Shown in pieces: positions 51,692-59,790 of a stretch of DNA of 64,000 nucleotides. This stretch comes from Bacteroidales bacterium (lineage in GTDB: Bacteria; Bacteroidota; Bacteroidia; Bacteroidales; Tenuifilaceae). Within the stretch, counting starts at the first letter, position 1; every line of letters begins with the position of its first letter. The DNA lies in the NCBI GenBank assembly GCA_013141385.1, contig JABFRB010000026.1, forward strand, positions 41,944 through 105,943, read 5' to 3'. The notes beneath the pieces are model-generated. The model saw only the letters and a list, made by a program, of their open reading frames with translations. It had not been told where the DNA came from and searched no databases. A program made the translations under genes and the position numbers.

Positions 51692-54034
51692 ATGAAGGCA
51701 TATAAATACATAGGTCAATCTGTTGTTAAGGTTGATGGTAAAGAAAAAGTATCAGGAGCCGCATTATATACCGATGATTTGGAATTTGGCCCAGATTTGC
51801 TGTATGCCGAAGTGGTTGAAGGCCCACATGCCCATGCCATAATCAATAGCATTGATACTTCTGAAGCCTTAAAAGTACCTGAAGTTCTGGCAGTAGTTAC
51901 TGGAAAAGATTTTCCATTCAACTTTGGTCTTTACATGAAAGATCGCTTCATATTTGCTCAGGACAGAGTTCGTTTTTACGGTGAGCAGATTGCAGCAGTA
52001 GTGGCACGTACACCACAAGCAGCTAAAAAAGGTGCTCAATTGGTAAAGGTAAATTACACCCCACTACCCAAAATATTGAATCCACTTGATTCAATCAAAG
52101 AAGGAGCAGAATTGCTTCACCCAGAATTAAAAAATTACGAGCATGTTCCATGGTTCTTCCCTAAAGCCGATACCAACATCGCACATCATCGTAAAATTAG
52201 GAAAGGGGATGCTGACAAAGGGTTTGAAGAAGCCGATTATGTACTCGAAGATACTTATGAAGTTCCACGCTATTCGCATTGTGCTATCGAATTTCATGCT
52301 GCTGTAGCTAAATACGATCACTCGGGAAGATTGACAGTATGGGCATCATCACAATCGCCTCATACACAACGAAATTTATTTGCTCAAGCACTGGCTCCAC
52401 TGGGTATCCGTCACAACGATGTAAGGGTAATTGCACCCCATGTGGGAGGCGGATTCGGCTCCAAAGCCGGTGTTACCATGGAAATTATTGCGGCAGCAAT
52501 TGCTATGAAAGTACAAGGGCATCCTGTAAAGGTTATGTGGAATCGTGAGCGAGAGTTTTACAACACCTATCAACGTTTGGGCGTTGTGGCAAAACTAAAA
52601 ATTGGAGTTAAAAAGGATGGAAAGATAACCGCATTAAAACATGATCTATTTTGGGATGCTGGGGCTTATGTAGAATATGCGGCCAACGTTGTTAATGCTG
52701 TTGGACTTTCAGCTATTGGCCCTTATAATGTTGAAAATGCCTCTATTGATTCATACTGTATATACACAAACCTTCCTCCAGGTGGACCTTACCGTGGGTT
52801 TGGGTATTCCGAATTTCTTTTTGGGTTGGAATCACACATGAACAGAATTGCTGCTCATCTTGGTATAGATCCAATTGAAATTCGACGCAGGAATATTATC
52901 AAAGAAGGCGATCTTACCGCCTATGGTGCACACATGAATCCAAATGGATTGCTACAAGCCATTGATAAAGTGGCCGAAGAAATCAAATGGAATGAAAAAC
53001 TGAAATCCAATGATCCTGACATTGCTCTAGGTAAAGGTTTTTCACTTTTCTGGAAAGCTCCAGCTATGCCACCTAATGCATCCTCATCATGTTTCTTGAA
53101 GTTTAACGAAGATGCAAGCATCAACTTACTGGTATCGGGAATGGATCTTGGTCAAGGATTTTTGACTGTAATGGCTCAGATAGCTGCAGAAATCCTTTCT
53201 GTTCCAACTAGTAAAATTCGAACCGAAAATCCAGATACCGATCGAAATCCATACGAATGGCAAACTGTTGCATCACATATAACATGGGGTTGCGGAAATG
53301 CTGTTAGAAAAGCAGCCATTGATGCCCGTGATCAAATTTTCTCGCTAGTCTCAAGAACCAAATATTTACCCGTTGATACTTTATACCTCGAGGATGAAAA
53401 GGTAAAATGCACAACACATCCAAAATTCGCACTTGCTCTAAAGGATTTCATTATTAATGGAATACAGATGGAGGATGGTACCTTTAAGGGTGGACCTGTG
53501 ATTGGACGTGGAGTTTTTATGCCTGAATATTCATCCACCAATGCTAATCCTGAAACAAGTCAGGGTGGACATCCAAATGTTCATTATACAGTTGGTGCTG
53601 CTGCTGCAATTTTAGAAATTGACATTCAGACTGGGAAAATGAAAGTGCAAAAAGTTGTAGAAGCAGTTGACGCTGGGAAAGCGCTGAATCCAAGTTTGGT
53701 AAAGGGTCAAATAGTGGGAGGTATTTTACAGGGCATTTCAACAGTGTTATACGAGGAGATGAAGTTTGATCATCGTGGAAAATTGTTGAATCCTAATTTT
53801 ACTGATTATAAGATCCCAACAGCACTTGATATTCCTGGCGAAATTGTTCCAATTATTGTAGAAGTACCTCAACCCGATGGGCCTTTTGGTGCTCGAGGCG
53901 TTGGAGAACACACCATGATCCCAATTGCTCCTATGATTGCCAATGCAATTGATGATGCACTTGGAGTAAGAATAAAAACGATGCCAATTACTGCCGAGAA
54001 AGTGTGCCTAGAAATATTGAAAAAAGGGAAATAA
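51692..54034 (+). CDS. Molybdenum hydroxylase large subunit (xanthine dehydrogenase family)
   Basis: 780 residues binding molybdopterin cytosine- or guanine-type cofactor. Segments: YTDDLEFGPDLLYAEVV near 26, the Gln-loop region APHVGGGFGSKAGVTME near 248, PPGGPYRGFGYSEFLFGLE near 362, DLGQGFLTVMAQIAAE near 484, and the catalytic Glu in GARGVGEHTMIP near 732. The active-site loop lacks the CODH-type Cys (VAYRCSFR), so it is a heterocycle or aldehyde hydroxylase rather than CO dehydrogenase. It probably hydroxylates an N-heterocycle using water. No MoCo maturation gene (XdhC-type chaperone) is seen in the window. Confidence 0.93.
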   Translation: MKAYKYIGQSVVKVDGKEKVSGAALYTDDLEFGPDLLYAEVVEGPHAHAIINSIDTSEALKVPEVLAVVTGKDFPFNFGLYMKDRFIFAQDRVRFYGEQIAAVVARTPQAAKKGAQLVKVNYTPLPKILNPLDSIKEGAELLHPELKNYEHVPWFFPKADTNIAHHRKIRKGDADKGFEEADYVLEDTYEVPRYSHCAIEFHAAVAKYDHSGRLTVWASSQSPHTQRNLFAQALAPLGIRHNDVRVIAPHVGGGFGSKAGVTMEIIAAAIAMKVQGHPVKVMWNREREFYNTYQRLGVVAKLKIGVKKDGKITALKHDLFWDAGAYVEYAANVVNAVGLSAIGPYNVENASIDSYCIYTNLPPGGPYRGFGYSEFLFGLESHMNRIAAHLGIDPIEIRRRNIIKEGDLTAYGAHMNPNGLLQAIDKVAEEIKWNEKLKSNDPDIALGKGFSLFWKAPAMPPNASSSCFLKFNEDASINLLVSGMDLGQGFLTVMAQIAAEILSVPTSKIRTENPDTDRNPYEWQTVASHITWGCGNAVRKAAIDARDQIFSLVSRTKYLPVDTLYLEDEKVKCTTHPKFALALKDFIINGIQMEDGTFKGGPVIGRGVFMPEYSSTNANPETSQGGHPNVHYTVGAAAAILEIDIQTGKMKVQKVVEAVDAGKALNPSLVKGQIVGGILQGISTVLYEEMKFDHRGKLLNPNFTDYKIPTALDIPGEIVPIIVEVPQPDGPFGARGVGEHTMIPIAPMIANAIDDALGVRIKTMPITAEKVCLEILKKGK

Positions 54035-54159
54035 AAAAGAAACAAATATGCCCTTTTAATAGTTGACTATCATATTTTAAAAAAGAATAGTAATCGTTTT
54101 TTTCAGCGATAATGTGAGAAAAACTTTTACTATTCTTTAAATATTAACACCTTGAATAA

Positions 54160-55347
54160 ATGAGACCCTTAGAAAATATTAAAATTCTTGACCTAACCCG
54201 AGTACTCGCTGGACCATTTTGTACAATGATTTTGAGTGATCTCGGTGCGGAAGTTATTAAAGTGGAAGTGCCCGAGACTGGAGATGATGCACGCTCTTTT
54301 GGACCATTCAAAAATGGTCAAAGTTTATATTTTCTAAGTATCAACCGTGAAAAGAAAAGCATTTCATTGAATCTTAAGTCAAAAAGAGGTAAAGAAATTC
54401 TAAAAGATCTAACTAAAAAAGTAGATATTATAATTGAAAACTACCGACCTGGCACTATGGAGAAACTGGGCTTGGGTTACGAAGACTTAAAAATTGTAAA
54501 TCCAAAATTAATCTATGCCGCTTCATCAGGATTCGGTCATACCGGCCCAGATTCCACAAAGGCAGCTTACGATATTTTAGCTCAAGCTATGGGAGGAATC
54601 ATGAGTATTACCGGTTGGCCCAATACCCCTCCTACTCGTGTTGGAATGTCGTTGGGAGATATTTCAGCTTCATTATATACAGCAATTGGCATTCTAGCAG
54701 CCCTACATCAAAGAAATAGTACAGGGCTTGGTCAAAAGGTGGATATTGCGATGCTTGACTGTCAGGTTTCCATGCTCGAAAATGCCATTACCCGGTATCA
54801 GGTTGAAAATAAATCACCAGAACCTCTAGGTAACCGACATCCAACTATTACACCATTTCAGGCTTATAAAGCCAGTGATAGCTACTTTGTTATTGCTGCT
54901 GGGAATGACATTCTTTGGCAAAAACTATGCGAATCTATTGGTCGCCCCGAGCTTGCTAACAGCGAAAAGTTCAAAAGCAACCCTCTACGCACCAAAAATA
55001 TTGAAGAGATGAATTTGGAACTAGAGAAGACACTTGTTTTGAAAACTGCCGACGAATGGTTAAAGATAATTGATTGTGCCGGAGTTCCTTGTGGTCCAAT
55101 AAACACCATCGATAAGGTTATGGAAAATCATCAGGTGAAAGCTCGTAATATGATTGTAGAGGTAAAGGACTCAAAGGCAGGAACCATAAAAATTGCTGGC
55201 AACCCAATTAAAATGAATTCAGTTGAAGAAAAACCTGACCGTAAGGCAGCTCCTGAAATTGGTGAACACAATACAGAAATTTATTCCCAAATGCTTGGTT
55301 TGAACTCGGTTGAAATTAGCAAACTAAAGGAAGACGGCATAATATAA
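54160..55347 (+). CDS. CaiB/BaiF (class III) CoA-transferase
   Basis: 395 residues. The N-terminus reads LDLTRVLAGPFCTMILSDLGAEVIKVE near 10, with the family ENYRPGTMEKLGLGYEDL near 93 and the region of the catalytic Asp at AAYDILAQAMGGIMSITG near 141. Class III enzymes move CoA between carboxylic acids and include formyl-CoA:oxalate and succinyl-CoA:carboxylate transferases. In this cluster it would activate the dicarboxylate left after amide hydrolysis, for example malonate, methylmalonate or oxalate. It starts 126 bp after the hydroxylase large subunit and ends 8 bp before the amidase gene. Confidence 0.92.
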   Translation: MRPLENIKILDLTRVLAGPFCTMILSDLGAEVIKVEVPETGDDARSFGPFKNGQSLYFLSINREKKSISLNLKSKRGKEILKDLTKKVDIIIENYRPGTMEKLGLGYEDLKIVNPKLIYAASSGFGHTGPDSTKAAYDILAQAMGGIMSITGWPNTPPTRVGMSLGDISASLYTAIGILAALHQRNSTGLGQKVDIAMLDCQVSMLENAITRYQVENKSPEPLGNRHPTITPFQAYKASDSYFVIAAGNDILWQKLCESIGRPELANSEKFKSNPLRTKNIEEMNLELEKTLVLKTADEWLKIIDCAGVPCGPINTIDKVMENHQVKARNMIVEVKDSKAGTIKIAGNPIKMNSVEEKPDRKAAPEIGEHNTEIYSQMLGLNSVEISKLKEDGII

Positions 55348-55354
55348 AAACTAT

Positions 55355-56650
55355 ATGAAAATCTTTAATCTCTCGCTATCAGAATCGATTAATGCTATAC
55401 AAAATGAAACTATTGAAGTTGAAGATCTCATTAACTCAATCTGTGACCGAATTGATCGTTTAGAACCATTAATTCACTCTCTGATTCCTGAAATAGGAAG
55501 AAGAAATAGACTGCTACGTGAAGCCCGAGATTTAAAACAGAAATATCCCGACAAAAATAAAAGACCTATTTTATTTGGAATTCCTATTGGGGTTAAAGAT
55601 CTTTTTAGGGTTGACGGATTTCCAACCCAGGCAGGATCTAAACTTCCCACAAATTTATTTGAAGAACAAGAATCATCCGTTGTTACAGCATTAAAAAATG
55701 CAGGAGCATTAATCCTTGGCAAGACAGTCACCACCGAATTTGCTTATTTTGAGCCAGGACCAACCTGTAACCCTCACAATTTGTCACATACTCCCGGTGG
55801 TTCAAGTAGTGGTTCTGCAGCAGCAGTTGTATGTGGTCTCACCCCTCTTGCTCTAGGTACCCAAACAATTGGCTCAATTACCCGACCAGCCTCATTCTGC
55901 GGAGTGTATGGCTATAAACCCAGCTATAAAAGAATTTCAACAAACGGTGTAATTCCATTTTCAGTTTCTGCTGATCATATAGGTTTTTTCACACAAGACT
56001 TGCAAGGTATTGAAATCGTTGCCTCGCTTCTCTGTAATCATTGGAATCCAGCCACTAAAACTTCTCACCAAAAACCCGTAATTGGAATAGCGGTTGGAAG
56101 CTATTTAGAACAATCGAATGATGAGGTACTTAGTTTATTCGACGAGAAAACTAAGCAATTGGAACAATTGGGTTTTAAAATAGTAAAGGTTGATACTTTT
56201 GGCGATATTGAATCCATCAATAAAGCACATAAAAGTATGATTGCGGTTGACTTCTCAAAGGTTCATGAAAAATGGTTTGAAAACTTCGAAGGTCTTTATC
56301 GCGAAAACACTAAAAAACTCATCATCGAAGGAAGAACAATTACAAAAAAAATATATCAAGATGCTTTAGCGGGAAGAGAAATGCTGAGAACGCAATTGGA
56401 AGTTATAAAATCAATAAATAAAATTGACATTTGGCTCTCCCCTTCTTCTTGCAGTGCAGCCACTGAAGGACTCGATTCAACAGGAAGTCCATTAATGAAT
56501 TTACCATGGACTTATGCCGGATTGCCTACAGTCTCAGTTCCTGCTATGAAAACTTCTAATCACCTACCTATTGGATTACAGTTTGTTGGCTCTTTTAATC
56601 AGGATGAGGACTTAATTGCAAAACTAAAATTAATTGTGCATTTCTTATGA
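55355..56650 (+). CDS. Amidase signature-family amidohydrolase
   Basis: 431 residues. The catalytic Lys lies in PIGVKDLFRVDG near 77, the cis-Ser in HTPGGSSSGSAAAVVCG near 150, and the nucleophile Ser in LGTQTIGSITRPASFCG near 177, where Gln and Ile replace the more usual Asp and Gly (TDTGGSI). It is at the short end for amidases, without extra domains. Coupled to the CoA-transferase gene, it may release ammonia from a malonamate- or oxamate-like half-amide; a biuret-, urea- or ureidoacid-type substrate is also possible. It is the last gene of the cluster. Confidence 0.9.
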   Translation: MKIFNLSLSESINAIQNETIEVEDLINSICDRIDRLEPLIHSLIPEIGRRNRLLREARDLKQKYPDKNKRPILFGIPIGVKDLFRVDGFPTQAGSKLPTNLFEEQESSVVTALKNAGALILGKTVTTEFAYFEPGPTCNPHNLSHTPGGSSSGSAAAVVCGLTPLALGTQTIGSITRPASFCGVYGYKPSYKRISTNGVIPFSVSADHIGFFTQDLQGIEIVASLLCNHWNPATKTSHQKPVIGIAVGSYLEQSNDEVLSLFDEKTKQLEQLGFKIVKVDTFGDIESINKAHKSMIAVDFSKVHEKWFENFEGLYRENTKKLIIEGRTITKKIYQDALAGREMLRTQLEVIKSINKIDIWLSPSSCSAATEGLDSTGSPLMNLPWTYAGLPTVSVPAMKTSNHLPIGLQFVGSFNQDEDLIAKLKLIVHFL

Positions 56651-56673
56651 ATTGAATCTTGTGATTAGTAGTT

Positions 56674-56825
56674 TAATGTCAACTTGATGTAAGGTGTCAT
56701 CCTAAGCGAGGCAAAGGATCTAATTACCTAGAGACTAGATGCTTCACTTCGTTCAGCATGACAAAGCAAACAATCTAACACTATACTTAGGATCAATATG
56801 TTATGCTTACATCGAACTCACGTTA
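56674..56825. repeat. MITE-like element, copy C (152 bp, different interior)
   Basis: Ends are TAATGTCAACTTGATGTAAG and the reverse complement of TAACGTGAGTTCGATGTAAG, related to the ends of copies A and B. The interior has GATGCTTCACTTCGTTCAGC, a phrase common in Bacteroidota intergenic repeats. The right end overlaps the ispE stop codon. Confidence 0.55.
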
Positions 56826-57647
56826 GTTTATCTCCTGATAAAAAGTGTAATAATCACTAAAAACGTCAGCGTAATCTGGTTTAGATTTAAATAATCCGAA
56901 TACAGTTGAGCCACTACCCGACATGGCAGAATACATAGCCCCCATTTGGTACAATCTATCTTTTATTATGCCAATTTCAGGGTAAAGTGCAAATACAATT
57001 TTTTCGAAATCGTTTACTACAACACCCTTCCATTGTTCCGGGCTATTAAAGATAGTTTTCGGAAGATTATAAACCGAAGGTTTTGGGTTAGAATGAGAGT
57101 ATGCCTTACTAGTATTAATATGTATACCAGGGTTTACCATCAAAATATGATAACCGCTTAAATTTAATTCAATTGGGTTTAAGATCTCGCCTCTTCCAGA
57201 AGCATAACATGTTTCGTTTAAAATAAAGAACGGACAATCGCTACCAAGTTTCAATGCAACCTCCAGCAGTTTTTCTTTTGAAAGAGGATTTTCCGAAATT
57301 TTATTTAAACCAGAAAGAGTAAATGCACCATCCGATGAGCCACCACCAAGTCCAGCCCCAAAAGGAATTTGCTTATGTAGATGAATTGCAACTGGTGGTA
57401 ATTCCATGTATGATGATAGAAGATTATAAGCTTTCACACAAAGATTATTCTCGCTTGGCTCATTAAGCATCAGCCCTGTTTGCGAAAACCGAACCCTCAG
57501 CTCTTGATTTGGGATATGTACTATCTCAAGAATATCACATAATCCTTTTATAGGGAAGAAAATAGTCTCGATATTATGGAATCCATCTTCTCTGCGGGCA
57601 ACAATATTAAGCCCAATATTTATTTTAGCGTTGGGGTAAAGTATCAT
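56823..57647 (-). CDS. ispE: 4-(cytidine 5'-diphospho)-2-C-methyl-D-erythritol kinase
   Basis: 274 residues of the GHMP kinase family. The N-terminal NAKINIGLNIVARREDGFHNIETIF (about 5-29) is diagnostic for IspE, followed by the ATP loop PFGAGLGGGSSDGAF near 93 and MSGSGSTVFGLF near 241. It phosphorylates CDP-methylerythritol in the non-mevalonate isoprenoid pathway. It is a single housekeeping gene convergent to the catabolic cluster, with no clear operon partner. Confidence 0.96.
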   Translation of the reverse strand: MILYPNAKINIGLNIVARREDGFHNIETIFFPIKGLCDILEIVHIPNQELRVRFSQTGLMLNEPSENNLCVKAYNLLSSYMELPPVAIHLHKQIPFGAGLGGGSSDGAFTLSGLNKISENPLSKEKLLEVALKLGSDCPFFILNETCYASGRGEILNPIELNLSGYHILMVNPGIHINTSKAYSHSNPKPSVYNLPKTIFNSPEQWKGVVVNDFEKIVFALYPEIGIIKDRLYQMGAMYSAMSGSGSTVFGLFKSKPDYADVFSDYYTFYQEIN

Positions 57648-57796
57648 CTCAAAATCACATAAACTAATTAAACGATTCCGTAATCGGGGGAGTTATAACC
57701 AATTTTCTTATCCCACGATATATTTTTTCAAACTTACAAATTAATTCGATTTTCGCATCATGCTTAAACCAAGTATTACAGACAAGCGATTCAAGT

Positions 57797-58453
57797 CTAA
57801 TTACTTAAAGTAATTGTGATATGCTCGCTTTCAGAACCATTTCCATCCTTATCAAAAGCAGTAACATACCATTTACAAATCCCAACTGGAAGGTTTAGGC
57901 TTTTAGTTGTAGATTCTTTAACTTCATATTCTGTTGCATTTACATTAAGAATGTAAGTGATGTTTTCCAGTCCTCCATCGTCAACAACTACACTCCAAAT
58001 AAATTCGATATTTCCTGCTTTTGTATCCATTTTCGGAGAAATAATAATTGGAGTAGATGGTACAGTACTTACAATGGGGTTACTAACCGTGCTGAATCCC
58101 CAAACACCACTGACCGTTTCATTCTTACCATCACTAGCAATTATTTGCCAATAATATTTTGTAGATGTGGCTAGCTCTTCGCTAAAAGTAAAGTCGGTTG
58201 CGGACAAATTTGACGCTTTTACCTCTAAAGACGCAGCAGAATTTCCAAACTTCAATGTATAAGCATAAGTCCCAATATGAAGTACAGTTTCCCCTCCTAA
58301 TGAATGAGGAATAATTATATCTTTTTCTGTTGTATTCTTATAATCTGTAATAGTTCCATTGCTAAACTCTACATCACTTAATGTAAGAATGTATTGAGCT
58401 TGTGACCCCAATGGGAATGCTAAAGCTAATAGTAACAAAAATCTTCTCGTTTT
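57797..58453 (-). CDS. Exported fibronectin-like protein lacking an obvious start codon
   Basis: The frame encodes a hydrophobic leader (KTRRFLLLLALAFPLGSQAQ) followed by about 195 residues with two beta-sandwich-like halves (TDFTFSEELATSTKYYWQIIASDG; GLENITYILNVNATEYEVKESTTK), reminiscent of fibronectin type III repeats. An in-frame TAA directly precedes the Lys codon where ATG would be expected, and the only in-frame starts are TTG codons such as 58438-58436. It may use a TTG start or may be silenced by loss of its ATG. The function is unknown; it is a lone gene. Confidence 0.55.
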   Translation of the reverse strand, partial: KTRRFLLLLALAFPLGSQAQYILTLSDVEFSNGTITDYKNTTEKDIIIPHSLGGETVLHIGTYAYTLKFGNSAASLEVKASNLSATDFTFSEELATSTKYYWQIIASDGKNETVSGVWGFSTVSNPIVSTVPSTPIIISPKMDTKAGNIEFIWSVVVDDGGLENITYILNVNATEYEVKESTTKSLNLPVGICKWYVTAFDKDGNGSESEHITITLSN

Positions 58454-59092
58454 TTATTGTTTAATAAATTAACAAAACAACTATTCGTTTCATGCTTGTC
58501 TGTAATGTTATGCAAGTTGGCTGCATTTGGGCGGTTGAAACTATTTTCATGTCCCAAGCAAGTAAAGTAAGCGAAATGTGTTGAACCTACCAAATACATC
58601 ATCAGCACAATTGAAACCGAGCGTTTTGTGGGAGTTGGAACTAATAACGTTCAGTTCTATGTAATCGTTTATTTATCTGGTTCTTTCAGTAAGTACACCT
58701 ACAAACTCCACAATAGAGAAACACTATTTCTTTTGGTTATCATCCCAATGAGTACGAATTCGTTTCTCATACTTAGATAACATTTCTAAGAGCATTTTTT
58801 TTGAAAGAAGGGGTATGTTTCGCTAACCTATGCATAACCCAATAATTTTAACTTTTTACTTACAGCCTTTGACGAACAGAACTTAAATTATTATCCTAGA
58901 CAGCCAATAAAACTACCAAAAAACGTTAAGAACTCCAAAGCGTCATCAACCAAACATTTATTCTTGCATATTGTGTATATTAATTGTACATTAGCTACTA
59001 AATAATATATTATAGTGATTGTATTATTCACACTTCGAAGTCGAAGGCTTCAGAGGTAAATTAACTATTCTTTTTCGTTAAACTTTAAAAAC
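58454..59092. other. Intergenic region without a recognised gene
   Basis: About 640 bp without a convincing coding frame. The part near 58525-58655 has GTTGGCTGCATTTGGGCGG and ends GGAACTAATAACGTTCAG, faintly like the cassette-flanking sequences at 40-43 kb, but no clean stem was found. The last 100 bp are AT-rich before a strong ribosome binding site. Confidence 0.4.
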
Positions 59093-59099
59093 AAGGAGG
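59093..59099 (+). promoter_or_regulatory. Strong Shine-Dalgarno AAGGAGG
   Basis: Seven bases before the ATG at 59107. Most genes in this window lack such a site, as is usual in Bacteroidota. It supports the upstream start for the lipoprotein gene and hints at foreign origin. Confidence 0.75.
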
Positions 59100-59106
59100 C
59101 ACAGCT

Positions 59107-59760
59107 ATGGTAGTGAATCGAAAACGAAACAGAAGTTTCCGCCTGATATTAGACATGCGACAGTACTTGTACGTCGCTATCCTATCGGGCTTTTTTATTA
59201 TCAGTGGATGTCGGACTAAGACACCTACTCCAGATGGCTTCAAACCGCAGTCGGTTATCGACATTTTGCGCATTCAGCCTTTCCAACTGGAGCAGTCATT
59301 TAAATATGACTGGCAGAGCGATCATCCAGATGTTAAATCCGGCCTGTTGGTGGTGATAAAGGTTGACCCCAAGATGGTGATGCCGAAAAACGTACTGGAA
59401 CCGGTATTATATGCCGGAAATCACACCGTTCAACGACTCAACCAAGGGAATGAATCCGGTTTTGTTATCGGAATCATCCCCGAGCAAATCGATCTATCGA
59501 AAGAACCCTTATGGTTTGGCACACCGGATTTACCGGAAAGAATTGACGCAAAAATGATTGCGAGTGAACTTACCAAAGCCAAACGTTCAGGTATTTCGGC
59601 CCTAAAATTATCCGATATTAAAAGCCGAACCAAGGAAATGATTGCTGCTCCTGACCTGACCACGCTTTTACGCAAAAATGCTGGAGATCTAATACTAGAA
59701 TTCTCACCACAGGAAAAACATATTGTTGAATCCTGGCGATTACCCGTTACCGGTAAATAA
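59107..59760 (+). CDS. Lipoprotein of unknown function
   Basis: 217 residues from the ATG with the AAGGAGG site; an internal ATG (59155, MRQYLYVAIL) would also leave a complete signal. The hydrophobic segment ends in a lipobox FIISGC near residue 36. The mature part is beta/alpha mixed (LLVVIKVDPKMVMPKNVLEPVLYAGNHTVQRLN) and ends in FSPQEKHIVESWRLPVTGK. No family is recognised. It is 31 bp before the large secreted hydrolase gene and shares its higher G+C content, so the two probably travelled together and act together outside the cell or at the membrane. Confidence 0.75.
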   Translation: MVVNRKRNRSFRLILDMRQYLYVAILSGFFIISGCRTKTPTPDGFKPQSVIDILRIQPFQLEQSFKYDWQSDHPDVKSGLLVVIKVDPKMVMPKNVLEPVLYAGNHTVQRLNQGNESGFVIGIIPEQIDLSKEPLWFGTPDLPERIDAKMIASELTKAKRSGISALKLSDIKSRTKEMIAAPDLTTLLRKNAGDLILEFSPQEKHIVESWRLPVTGK

Positions 59761-59790
59761 GATAAACGCTAAAAAATTAAAAATGATATC

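Noticed and set aside
50345..54034. Aerobic carbon monoxide dehydrogenase (CoxMSL)
   Set aside because: The gene order fits, but the large subunit lacks the Cys-containing active-site loop of CoxL and shows PYRGFG as in xanthine-dehydrogenase-like enzymes.
58525..58655. A fourth attC-like site
   Set aside because: GTTGGC and AACGTT motifs occur, but I could not draw a consistent two-block stem, and no cassette-like gene is bounded by it.
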